The notes under the pieces: generated by a model
Seen by the model: the letters and a program-made list of their open reading frames with translations, nothing else
Told to the model about the DNA's origin: nothing
Database searches by the model: none
Origin: an uncultured Gardnerella sp.
GTDB lineage: Bacteria > Actinomycetota > Actinomycetes > Actinomycetales > Bifidobacteriaceae
DNA: 8,249 nt
Reading direction: 5' to 3'
NCBI GenBank assembly: GCA_947289115.1
Contig: CAMYPG010000014.1
Location: 1 to 8,249 of the forward strand
Translations under genes and position numbers: made by a program
Part shown: one piece after another, positions 1 through 5,355 of the stretch
How the letters are laid out: each line of letters opens with the position of its first letter
Numbering within the stretch: the first letter of the stretch is position 1

Positions 1-23
1 GTGGGAGACTAGCACGCTGCCGC
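1..23 (+). rRNA. 5S rRNA, 3' end only (5' part outside window)
   Basis: The first bases (GTGGGAGACTAGCACGCTGC and on) resemble the conserved 3' end of bacterial 5S rRNA, where GTGGGAGAGTAGG is followed by a GC-rich 3' strand of helix I. A strong intrinsic terminator follows 15 bases later, as expected at the end of an rRNA operon. Only about 23 bases are visible, so the 5' strand needed to confirm helix I is missing. The exact 3' end is uncertain by a few bases. Confidence 0.6.
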
Positions 24-37
24 ATTATTCTTTGATA

Positions 38-68
38 AGCGGGGAACTTGATTGTTCCCCGCTTTTTT
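38..68 (+). terminator. Strong rho-independent terminator after the 5S rRNA
   Basis: A perfect 9-bp stem, GCGGGGAAC (39-47) with GTTCCCCGC (54-62), encloses the six-base loop TTGATT and is followed directly by a run of six T (63-68). An A-T pair extends the stem by one. It should end transcription of the rRNA operon and insulate the thiamine operon from it. Confidence 0.93.
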
Positions 69-110
69 ATTATTTAAGTTTAGGTTATCGTCGAACACGT
101 TCATATTCTT

Positions 111-302
111 GTAGTGCGATTGTACTTGATTTACGTCGTGTCGTTATACAAACGCACTACATGGAAGGTCCTCGTTCGCGCGGTCTAAGCGCGCTCACGT
201 CTTCGCCGCCGTAGAAGCACACCGTGCTTCTACGCTAAGCGGCTCAGCGCTCCGAATTACCTTTTCGCGCTACGCTCTAAGCGAAAAGGCAGGTCGGAGC
301 GC
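111..302. repeat. Cluster of four stem-loops in a non-coding stretch
   Basis: No gene is visible between the terminator and the riboswitch (69-340). Four inverted repeats fill it. GTAGTGCG (111-118) pairs with CGCACTAC (153-160), extended inward after one mismatch by TTGTA/TACAA. CGCGC (177-181) pairs with GCGCG (189-193). GTAGAAGCAC (211-220) pairs with GTGCTTCTAC (224-233) around a three-base loop, with outer GCCGC/GCGGC arms (205-209, 239-243). GCGCTCCGA (247-255) and CCTTTTCGC (260-268) pair with GCGAAAAGG (281-289) and TCGGAGCGC (294-302), leaving a symmetric 4+4 internal loop. The motif CTAAGCG recurs at each of the last three. The stretch is visibly more GC-rich than its flanks. Function unknown; a REP-like intergenic repeat or a structured RNA are both possible. 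Confidence 0.6.
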
Positions 303-326
303 ATATAAATAACGTCATAACGAACA

Positions 327-334
327 TATATAGT
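327..334 (+). promoter_or_regulatory. Possible -10 region of the thiamine operon promoter
   Basis: TATATAGT (327-334) contains TATAGT, one base from the -10 consensus, and would place the transcript start near 341, just ahead of the riboswitch P1 strand at 343. No good -35 hexamer sits 16-18 bases upstream, so the call rests on the -10 sequence and its position. Confidence 0.35.
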
Positions 335-342
335 CAAACATA

Positions 343-416
343 GGTTCGGGGTGCGCATAAGCGCTGAGATTATACCCGTTGAACCTGATCTAGTTAGTAC
401 TAGCGAAGGGAAAATC
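343..416 (+). promoter_or_regulatory. TPP riboswitch (THI element) overlapping the ribosome binding site
   Basis: The conserved TPP aptamer blocks are present in order: CGGGGTG (347-353), CTGAGAT (364-370), ACCCGTTGAACCTGATC (374-390) and TAGCGAAGGGA (401-411). P2 is GGGT (349-352) with ACCC (374-377). P3 is only GCGC/GCGC (353-356, 361-364) around ATAA, with no P3a. P5 is CTAG (390-393) with CTAG (400-403). P1 can form from GGTT (343-346) and AATC (413-416). The AAGGGA that serves as Shine-Dalgarno lies inside the aptamer and the ATG at 417 follows P1 directly. TPP binding should therefore hide the ribosome site with no separate expression platform: repression of translation when thiamine is plentiful. 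Confidence 0.95.
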
Positions 417-1934
417 ATGACTACTGTGTCGTGTTCTAAAAATAGTGAATTCTCAACTAATGCTCGTTGCAAGCAATTCATGCAAGATGTGCGAGAATGC
501 ATTGAAACTTTACGCGCAAAAAATCCGCTAACGCATTGCGTAACGAATAATGTTGTTCAAGAAATAACAGCAAACGTTCTGCTGGCTGCTGGAGCATCGC
601 CAGCAATGGTCGTAGATGCAGAAGAAGCTGAAGTATTTGCTCAAATCGCATCTGGTGTATTAGTAAACATTGGAACGTATAGGCCAGTAGACAAAGAATC
701 TATGGATGCTGCGATTCGCGGAGCTGTAAAAGCACACACTCCATGGGTTCTTGACCCAGTTGCAGTTGGCGGTTTAGCTCCACGCACGCAATACGCGCGC
801 GAAATTGTTAAAAGTCATCCTGCTGTAATTCGTGCCAACGCTTCCGAAATCTTAGGCTTAGCTGGAGAAGAAAGCGGCGGTAAAGGCGTAGACGCTGGAG
901 ATTCCGTTGATTCGGCAGTTGCAGCAGCTAAGAGGCTAGTTAAACGCTACGGCTCGGTAGTGGCTATTTCTGGCGAAAAAGACGCTATTTATGGGCACGG
1001 ATGCTCGGCACGAGTTTCTGGCGGCCACGAAATAATGACGAAAGTAGTCGGCACGGGCTGCTCTCTTGGCGCGTTGGTGGCAGCATACGTTGGAGCAAAT
1101 CGAAATCGACCTTTTGCAGCAACAGTTGCCGCGCACGTACACGCTGCTGCAGCAGGAACTTGGGCAGCGCAACGTTCAACATTGCCAGGGTCATTTAGAA
1201 AATTATGGATGGATGCGCTTATGGATTTGAGCGTAGACGAGATGCTGAAATTAGCGAATATTGAATTTGAACTCGATCCTGTTGATTGGTCTTTATACTT
1301 TATAACAGACCCAAAGATGAGTGATCGAGCAGAAGAAGATATTGCAGTTGATTGCGTTAAAGGCGGAGCAAGCGTAGTCCAATTGCGCGATAAGTACGCA
1401 AATAGCGAAACTTTTAACAATAAAGCTCAAAGCCTGCGAGACAAAATGCTTGCTAATGGTTGCGGAGACGTGCCGATTTTTGTTGACGATCGTATAGATT
1501 GCGCTAAAAGCTTAGGGTTCAACTTGCATGTTGGGCAAACAGACACGCCTTATATTGAAGCGCGTAAGTCTATTCCTGCAGAGTGGATGGTTGGACTTTC
1601 TATAGAAAAGTTAGAACAGTTAGATTACGTTTATAACGAATGTGCTAAAGAAAATGTGGCATTGCCTGATGTTATTGGAATAGGTCCGATTTGGCCTACT
1701 GCCACTAAGCCAGACGCTGCTCCTGCTTTAGGAGTTGAAGGAGTAGAAAAGATTGCTAAACGCGCTAAAGAACTCGGCATTAGCACTCTAGGAATCGGCG
1801 GAGTTAATGAAAATACCGTGTTTCCTATTAAAAGCACTTCAATAGATGGTTTATGCGTAGTATCTGCTCTAATGCTTGCGCAAAATCCTTGCGAAGAAGC
1901 ACACAAATTACGCGATGCTATTACAAAGGAATAA
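417..1934 (+). CDS. thiM-thiE: Bifunctional hydroxyethylthiazole kinase / thiamine-phosphate synthase (ThiM-ThiE fusion)
   Basis: A 505-residue fusion. Residues ~20-282 are ThiM (EC 2.7.1.50), which phosphorylates 4-methyl-5-hydroxyethylthiazole: NPLTHCVTNNVVQEITANV starts at 36, LDPVAVG is at 112-118, and the ribokinase-fold anion-hole motif GTGC is at 212-215. Residues ~290-505 are ThiE (EC 2.5.1.3), which joins HMP-PP and thiazole phosphate to thiamine phosphate: LYFITDP (293-299), VQLRDK (321-326), FVDDR (355-359), HVGQTD (371-376), GIGPIWPTATK (421-431) and GIGGV (459-463). In FVDDR an Asp stands where most ThiE proteins have Asn (NDR/NDD). Both domains are about full length and no break is seen. 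The ATG at 417 is chosen because AAGGG (406-410) sits six bases upstream; the frame stays open to a GTG at 351, but that lies inside the riboswitch. First gene of a two-gene operon, cytoplasmic, controlled by TPP. Confidence 0.95.
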   Translation: MTTVSCSKNSEFSTNARCKQFMQDVRECIETLRAKNPLTHCVTNNVVQEITANVLLAAGASPAMVVDAEEAEVFAQIASGVLVNIGTYRPVDKESMDAAIRGAVKAHTPWVLDPVAVGGLAPRTQYAREIVKSHPAVIRANASEILGLAGEESGGKGVDAGDSVDSAVAAAKRLVKRYGSVVAISGEKDAIYGHGCSARVSGGHEIMTKVVGTGCSLGALVAAYVGANRNRPFAATVAAHVHAAAAGTWAAQRSTLPGSFRKLWMDALMDLSVDEMLKLANIEFELDPVDWSLYFITDPKMSDRAEEDIAVDCVKGGASVVQLRDKYANSETFNNKAQSLRDKMLANGCGDVPIFVDDRIDCAKSLGFNLHVGQTDTPYIEARKSIPAEWMVGLSIEKLEQLDYVYNECAKENVALPDVIGIGPIWPTATKPDAAPALGVEGVEKIAKRAKELGISTLGIGGVNENTVFPIKSTSIDGLCVVSALMLAQNPCEEAHKLRDAITKE

Positions 1935-1939
1935 AAATA

Positions 1940-3637
1940 ATGAATAATCAATTTTCGCAAACTCAAGCACCTTTGCAATCAATTTCTAAATTATATGATT
2001 CAAGTCTAAGGCCATCTTCCTTGCCATCTTTAGAAGAGCCAATTATTCCGCGAGTGCTAAGCATTGCTGGAACTGATCCAACAGGCGGAGCTGGAATTCA
2101 AGCTGATTTAAAATCAATCACAGCATCTCATGGATTCGCAATGTGTGTAACAACTAATTTGGTTGCTCAAAACACTTGCGGTGTGCGCGAAGTTTACACT
2201 CCTCCAACAGACTTTTTGCAAGCGCAACTAGAAGCAGTATTTGATGACGTAACTATTGATGCTGTAAAAATCGGCATGCTTGGAGACAAATCATATATTA
2301 GCCTAGTTCAAGATTGGCTTAAGAATCATCCTGTTCCTGTTGTTGTGTTAGACCCAGTAATGGTAGCAACTTCGGGAGATAGGTTGCTTGAAAAGTCTGC
2401 AGAAGATGCAATGCGTGAGTTTGCGCCTCTTGCGGATGTTATTACGCCAAACATACCTGAGCTCGCAGTATTATGCGATAAACAGTCTGCATCTAATTTT
2501 GAAGAAGCTTATGCTCAAGCAAGCGAGTGGAGTGCAAAAAACAATACTATTGTTATTGTTAAAGGCGGCCACTTAACAAGCGACGATGCTGGTAATACTG
2601 TTGTGTTCCCAGATGGCCACAGAGTGCACGTTCCTTGCCCTAGGGTTGATACAACAACAACGCATGGCACGGGCTGCTCGCTATCTTCCTCGCTCGCTAC
2701 GCGCATAGGATTAGCGTTGCGAGAAGGCAAGAAGCTTAGTGATTACAGTACAGTAGCGGATGCTCTAGCATGGTCGTCAAGATGGCTTAATGAGGCTATT
2801 GCTTGCGGTAAAGATTTGCATGTTGGCAAAGGTCATGGGCCTGTGAATCATGCGGCTCGTAATTACCGTTTGGAATTAGATTCTTCATCAACTCCTTGGG
2901 AGCATATGCAAACTAGTGGCTTAGACGGATTAACTGCGCAAAGCGTAGTCGTAAAAGCTCATAGCAAGGCTAGAAAGCCAAATGTGGAGCCTTGTGGCCC
3001 TTGGACTCAAGCTTTATGGGATGCTAGCGCAGATGTTGATAACAACATTATGAAAATGCCATTTATTAAGGCTTTAGGTAATGGAACGCTTGACTCCGAC
3101 TTGTTTGCTTTCTACATAAGTCAAGATTCTGAATACTTGAAGCGTTACTCGCGCGCGCTAGCTGCTGTTGGAGCTAAAACGCCAGATAATGAAGCTGGAG
3201 TGCATTGGGCTACGGGTGCAGCTATGTGCATAGAAGCGGAATCGCAGTTGCACAGAGATTGGCTTGGAAGCAGAAATATAAGCATTGATGCGTCTTGCTC
3301 GCCAGTAACGTTAGCTTACGTAAATCACTTACTTGCTTCTACAATGGCAGAAGATTACGTGATTGGAGCTGCATCCATATTGCCATGTTATTGGCTTTAT
3401 GAAGAAGTGGGGCAAATTTTAGTCAAAAATAATACTCCTGAAAACCCATATTATGATTGGATTTCAATGTATTCTTCTAATGATTTTGAGTCAGGTGTAA
3501 GAATGGCAGTTAAATTTGTTGAGAGAGCTTTTGAAGAAGCTGGCCCACAGGCTCGAATTCTTGCTGCTCAAGCATATATGACTTCATGCATTTACGAGTA
3601 TGAGTTCTTTAATCAAGCTCATAGAGCATTGAGGTAG
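1940..3637 (+). CDS. thiD-tenA: Bifunctional HMP/HMP-phosphate kinase / aminopyrimidine aminohydrolase (ThiD-TenA fusion)
   Basis: A 565-residue fusion. Residues ~36-310 are ThiD (EC 2.7.1.49 and 2.7.4.7), which phosphorylates HMP twice: RVLSIAGTDPTGGAGIQADL (38-57), VLDPVMVATSG (136-146), ITPNIPE (168-174), VKGGH (207-211) and anion-hole GTGC (243-246). Residues ~350-565 are TenA: SQDSEYL (394-400) with the pyrimidine-binding Asp396, LPCYWLYEEVG (481-491) with the nucleophile Cys483, and YEYEF (552-556) with the catalytic-type Glu553. The Cys places it in the TenA_C class, which hydrolyses aminopyrimidine from degraded thiamine to HMP. Residues ~311-349 look like a linker. It starts five bases after the thiM-thiE stop, with AAAGGA (1925-1930) nine bases upstream; a longer frame from 1853 would overlap thiE. 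ThiD-TenA fusions are known elsewhere, including yeast Thi20. Confidence 0.95.
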   Translation: MNNQFSQTQAPLQSISKLYDSSLRPSSLPSLEEPIIPRVLSIAGTDPTGGAGIQADLKSITASHGFAMCVTTNLVAQNTCGVREVYTPPTDFLQAQLEAVFDDVTIDAVKIGMLGDKSYISLVQDWLKNHPVPVVVLDPVMVATSGDRLLEKSAEDAMREFAPLADVITPNIPELAVLCDKQSASNFEEAYAQASEWSAKNNTIVIVKGGHLTSDDAGNTVVFPDGHRVHVPCPRVDTTTTHGTGCSLSSSLATRIGLALREGKKLSDYSTVADALAWSSRWLNEAIACGKDLHVGKGHGPVNHAARNYRLELDSSSTPWEHMQTSGLDGLTAQSVVVKAHSKARKPNVEPCGPWTQALWDASADVDNNIMKMPFIKALGNGTLDSDLFAFYISQDSEYLKRYSRALAAVGAKTPDNEAGVHWATGAAMCIEAESQLHRDWLGSRNISIDASCSPVTLAYVNHLLASTMAEDYVIGAASILPCYWLYEEVGQILVKNNTPENPYYDWISMYSSNDFESGVRMAVKFVERAFEEAGPQARILAAQAYMTSCIYEYEFFNQAHRALR

Positions 3638-3656
3638 ATGGTTTGATAGCTTGATA

Positions 3657-3734
3657 GCGCTGATGCATTGACTTCGTCTTTATTAACAAAATCTAGAAGA
3701 TTTGAAGATGAGTAAAAGCGTCAGCGCATTTTTA
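3657..3734 (+). terminator. Possible terminator of the thiamine operon, with a long loop
   Basis: GCGCTGATGC (3657-3666) pairs with GCGTCAGCGC (3718-3727) with one G-T wobble, and ATTTTTA follows. The 51-base loop is unusually long but contains a smaller AAATC-TAGAA-GATTT hairpin (3688-3702) that could shorten it. The octamer TTGATAGC is repeated in tandem (3643-3650, 3651-3658) just after the tenA stop. Position fits; structure is not canonical. Confidence 0.4.
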
Positions 3735-3991
3735 TAATACGCATGTCTCTTATTTATTGTTGATTTTCTGAGCAGCGCAGATGCACAAGTGACTTGCTTA
3801 AGACCTTGCTTAAGACTTAAATCGTGAGTAGTAAAAGTTACCTAAATTCGCTAGTCAATTTTCCTATCTGCATATTTTCCCATTTTCATATCTCCCTATC
3901 TTCCTATCTTGCAAAACTCAAAGTACTTTGGAAAATATCAAATAGAATTGCATTCAATGACGGTTATGCATTTGCGATGATTTTGTATGCA
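3735..3991. other. Non-coding spacer with a tandem repeat and a pyrimidine tract
   Basis: No convincing gene is seen on either strand. The 12-mer CTTGCTTAAGAC occurs twice in perfect tandem (3793-3804, 3805-3816), each unit holding the palindrome CTTAAG. From about 3858 to 3910 the plus strand is strongly pyrimidine-rich, with repeated CCTATCT blocks. ATTGCAT (3947-3953) and ATGCAAT (3987-3993) form a loose inverted repeat ahead of hicA. A 60-codon frame from 3824 has no ribosome site and a low-complexity product. Confidence 0.5.
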
Positions 3992-4022
3992 ATGCCTATT
4001 TACTGAATTGATAAATAGGCAT
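3992..4022. promoter_or_regulatory. Inverted-repeat operator of hicAB
   Basis: ATGCCTATTTA (3992-4002) is perfectly repeated inverted as TAAATAGGCAT (4012-4022) around a nine-base spacer. It covers the -35 and the whole -35/-10 spacer of the predicted hicA promoter. HicB proteins with a DNA-binding domain commonly repress their own operon, so this is the natural candidate site; that assignment is inference. Confidence 0.65.
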
Positions 4023-4027
4023 ATACT
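3999..4027 (+). promoter_or_regulatory. Predicted hicAB promoter, likely giving a leaderless mRNA
   Basis: A -10 hexamer TATACT (4022-4027, five of six to consensus) lies 17 bases after a -35-like TTTACT (3999-4004, four of six). The transcript would begin near 4034-4035, exactly at the GTG chosen for hicA. No Shine-Dalgarno is placed for that GTG, which fits leaderless translation, common in actinobacteria. Confidence 0.5.
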
Positions 4028-4034
4028 TATATGT

Positions 4035-4232
4035 GTGAAGCGAAAAGAGTTGGAGAAAAAACTCAATCAGCTTGCAAGAAGTACTAATAGACAAATAACT
4101 TGGTCTGAGGGCGGTAATCATAGCAAAGTTTGCATTGGCGAATTGGCTACTACTGTTCCGAGGCATAATGAAATAAATGAGCTTACTGCTAGAAGCATTA
4201 TTAGATATTTTGAAAGGAACCTGCAGGCATGA
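4035..4232 (+). CDS. hicA: HicA-family mRNA interferase toxin
   Basis: A 65-residue product from GTG at 4035 has the whole HicA fold in order: the N-terminal helix KRKELEKKL (2-10), the strand and catalytic-histidine motif GGNHSK (26-31, His29), VPRHNEIN (41-48), and the C-terminal helix TARSIIRYF (51-59). HicA toxins use a double-stranded-RNA-binding-like fold and one His to cut mRNA in the cytoplasm and stop translation. The length matches the family. The frame is open upstream to an ATG at 3987, but that would add a 16-residue tail unlike HicA and would run through the operator and promoter. The stop overlaps the hicB start as ATGA (4229-4232), the usual toxin-first hicAB arrangement with translational coupling. 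Toxin activity is inferred from family membership; no inactivating change is visible. Confidence 0.85.
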   Translation: MKRKELEKKLNQLARSTNRQITWSEGGNHSKVCIGELATTVPRHNEINELTARSIIRYFERNLQA

Positions 4233-4642
4233 TAGGAGCAATGAGTGTTACTGAGCATGATAATGCAACAAATTGTTTGCAAAAGGTGACTGCTATAGCT
4301 CGCAGATGCGATGACTGGTGGGCTATAGAAGTGCCAGAAATACCAGGATTATTTACTCAAGTACGTAGGCTTGATAAGGTTGCAGCAATGGTAAAAGATG
4401 CTGCTGCAACTTTAAATGTTAAAGTCAATTGCGTGGAAGTAACTCCGAAACTTAGTGAGCAAGATGAGCTTATGCTTCAGCGCATGTTAGATGCAAAATC
4501 TGCAGCTATAAAAACTCAAGAAGAAGCGTCTATACTTATGCGTGAAACAGTTCGTATACTAAGGAATCAGGGATTGACGGTTCGTGATGTTGCAGAGCTT
4601 ACGGGGGTTACTCCGCAGCGAATAAGCTCGCTTAAATCTTAG
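4229..4642 (+). CDS. hicB: HicB-family antitoxin with C-terminal helix-turn-helix
   Basis: A 137-residue protein. Residues ~18-75 form the partly degraded RNase-H-like HicB domain, with DDWWAIEVPEIPGLFTQVRRL (from 28) as the family signature (W-a-EvPeipGl-TqgdtleEA), followed by a helix-rich middle. Residues 115-136 (GLTVRDVAELTGVTPQRISS onward) are a helix-turn-helix for DNA binding. HicB neutralises HicA by direct binding and usually represses the operon. The ATG at 4229 has AAAGGA (4213-4218) ten bases upstream and overlaps the hicA stop; an ATG at 4241 has its only AGGAG just two bases upstream, too close. The likely DNA target is the inverted repeat at 3992-4022. The last 15 codons and the downstream flank recur, diverged, at 7297-7422. 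Confidence 0.87.
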   Translation: MIGAMSVTEHDNATNCLQKVTAIARRCDDWWAIEVPEIPGLFTQVRRLDKVAAMVKDAAATLNVKVNCVEVTPKLSEQDELMLQRMLDAKSAAIKTQEEASILMRETVRILRNQGLTVRDVAELTGVTPQRISSLKS

Positions 4643-4719
4643 TGATTTAATGCAATGCGGTTGGGGCTATGCACAAGCAAGTTGCTCAGTAGTGTATAAA
4701 CTCTATGCAAAACAAATCA
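4595..4719. repeat. hicB 3' end and flank, copy 1 of a diverged direct repeat
   Basis: This segment covers the last codons of hicB and about 77 bases downstream. It aligns end to end with 7297-7422: by hand I count 18 substitutions and one single-base gap in 126 columns, about 85% identity, most changes being transitions. Confidence 0.9.
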
Positions 4720-4736
4720 ATAGCGGATAAATAAGT

Positions 4737-4777
4737 AAAGGTCAAGTCGTAGGATGTGTGGCTACAACTTGACCTTT
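4737..4777. terminator. Hairpin between converging genes, possible bidirectional terminator
   Basis: AAAGGTCAAGT (4737-4747) pairs perfectly with ACTTGACCTTT (4767-4777); after one mismatch GTAG (4749-4752) pairs with CTAC (4762-4765). It lies between hicB and the converging membrane protein gene. There is no pure T run on the plus side; on the minus side ACTTATTTAT follows. A second, weaker hairpin TGCGAT/ATCGCA (4784-4789, 4806-4811) is followed on the minus strand by ATTTT and may end the membrane-protein transcript first. Confidence 0.6.
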
Positions 4778-4822
4778 GAAAATTGCGATATGTTTTTAAG
4801 TTAAAATCGCAGTCTAATGCTT

Positions 4823-5194
4823 TTATTTATTCTTGGCAATTCCAAGAGCTTTTGAACTTTCATCCTTGTCAAGGCCTATAAATAAAAGCACGATTATGCC
4901 AATAATCAGCGGAACATAACCGTATCCAGATCCGTGGATTATGCCGAATATTTCCATAAGTCCATTTGCTATTACGGCTAGTGAAGATACTATAAAATAT
5001 AGTTGAGCGCACCACGGTTTTTTAATGAGAAACATGGTTGCAAGACCAAATAATCCAGCGATAATTTGAGGCACTCCCCATAGATAATCATTACGCATTA
5101 CAATCAGCGCAATTCCGCTAGCAAGAAATACACCATTGGCTATTGTCCAAAATACGGATGGAATTTGTGCTTTTGTATCTTCTAAATTACTCAT
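4823..5194 (-). CDS. Small four-helix membrane protein of unknown function
   Basis: A 123-residue protein I do not recognise. It has four hydrophobic segments at about 13-33, 38-57, 63-84 and 92-108, with a short polar N-terminus (MSNLEDTKAQ) and a charged C-terminal tail (DKDESSKALGIAKNK). A PW pair (60-61) lies in the loop after helix 2 and a glycine-rich GSGYGY (88-93) precedes helix 4. No enzymatic motif or cleavable signal is seen. The start is well supported: AAGGAG (complement of 5201-5206) lies six bases upstream of the ATG. Its upstream region carries the same 29-bp operator sequence as the response regulator gene plus a second, imperfect site, so it is probably a target of that regulator. 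Plausible roles are a sensor accessory, immunity or stress membrane protein; none can be chosen from sequence. Confidence 0.8.
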   Translation of the reverse strand: MSNLEDTKAQIPSVFWTIANGVFLASGIALIVMRNDYLWGVPQIIAGLFGLATMFLIKKPWCAQLYFIVSSLAVIANGLMEIFGIIHGSGYGYVPLIIGIIVLLFIGLDKDESSKALGIAKNK

Positions 5195-5223
5195 ATTCTT
5201 CTCCTTCTAATACAAGAAAATAA

Positions 5224-5246
5224 TTGTGTATATCAAACCTTTACAA
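5224..5246. promoter_or_regulatory. Second, imperfect operator-like site upstream of the membrane protein gene
   Basis: CCTTTACAA (5238-5246) matches one half of the dyad at 5285-5306 exactly, and TTGT (5224-5227) matches the outer part of the other half with the spacing one base longer. It lies 30-52 bases ahead of the membrane protein ATG (minus strand), nearer to the gene than the perfect site. Confidence 0.45.
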
Positions 5247-5284
5247 CTTATAAATTAATGGCGTGCTAAAAGGTAAACAATATC

Positions 5285-5306
5285 TTGTCTAGGAAAACCT
5301 TTACAA
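5285..5306. promoter_or_regulatory. Palindromic operator, copy 1 (upstream of membrane protein gene)
   Basis: The 22-bp core is a dyad of the form TTGTnnAGG, four A, CCTnnACAA, symmetric at 14 of 22 positions and broken only in the nn pairs and the central A4. It sits in a 29-bp sequence (5279-5307) identical to 7242-7270. It is 91-112 bases ahead of the membrane protein start. Read on the minus strand, the conserved block contains TTGTAA and GATATT 16 bases apart, a weak promoter-like pair. A dimeric LuxR-type regulator is the natural ligand; this is inference. Confidence 0.65.
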
Positions 5307-5355
5307 ATAATTACTATCTAAAACTGCTTAAGATTCATTAATCTTTTAAACTGAA
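5307..5355 (-). terminator. Weak hairpin after the histidine kinase gene
   Basis: On the minus strand AAGATT-AATG-AATCTT (complement of 5330-5345) forms a six-base-pair hairpin just after the kinase stop, followed 5 bases later by GTTTTAG. The stem is AT-rich and short, so termination may be inefficient and the kinase transcript could read on into the membrane protein gene. Confidence 0.3.

Noticed and set aside
32..214. Short plus-strand reading frame of 60 codons
   Set aside because: It runs through the rRNA terminator and stem-loops, has no ribosome binding site and no recognisable protein features.
257..502. Minus-strand frame of 81 codons across the riboswitch and thiM start
   Set aside because: Antisense to a well-supported riboswitch and gene; no ribosome site and a non-protein-like composition.
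936..1420. Several frames on both strands within thiM-thiE
   Set aside because: They are shadows of the ThiM-ThiE coding sequence, which shows clear family motifs throughout.
1631..1978. Minus-strand frame of 115 codons over the thiE-thiD junction
   Set aside because: Antisense shadow; product resembles no protein and there is no supporting start signal.
2388..2730. Short frames on both strands inside thiD
   Set aside because: Out-of-frame shadows of ThiD, which is intact.
3851..3889. Twelve-codon minus-strand frame after a GGGAG-like ribosome site
   Set aside because: Too short to support, and the purine-rich tract would give a ribosome-site look by chance.
3824..4006. 60-codon plus-strand frame ahead of hicA
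   Set aside because: No ribosome site; low-complexity translation of the pyrimidine tract that runs into the hicA promoter and operator.
3996..4241. Minus-strand frame of 81 codons antisense to hicA
   Set aside because: HicA on the plus strand has the family motifs and the ATGA overlap with hicB; the antisense frame has no features.
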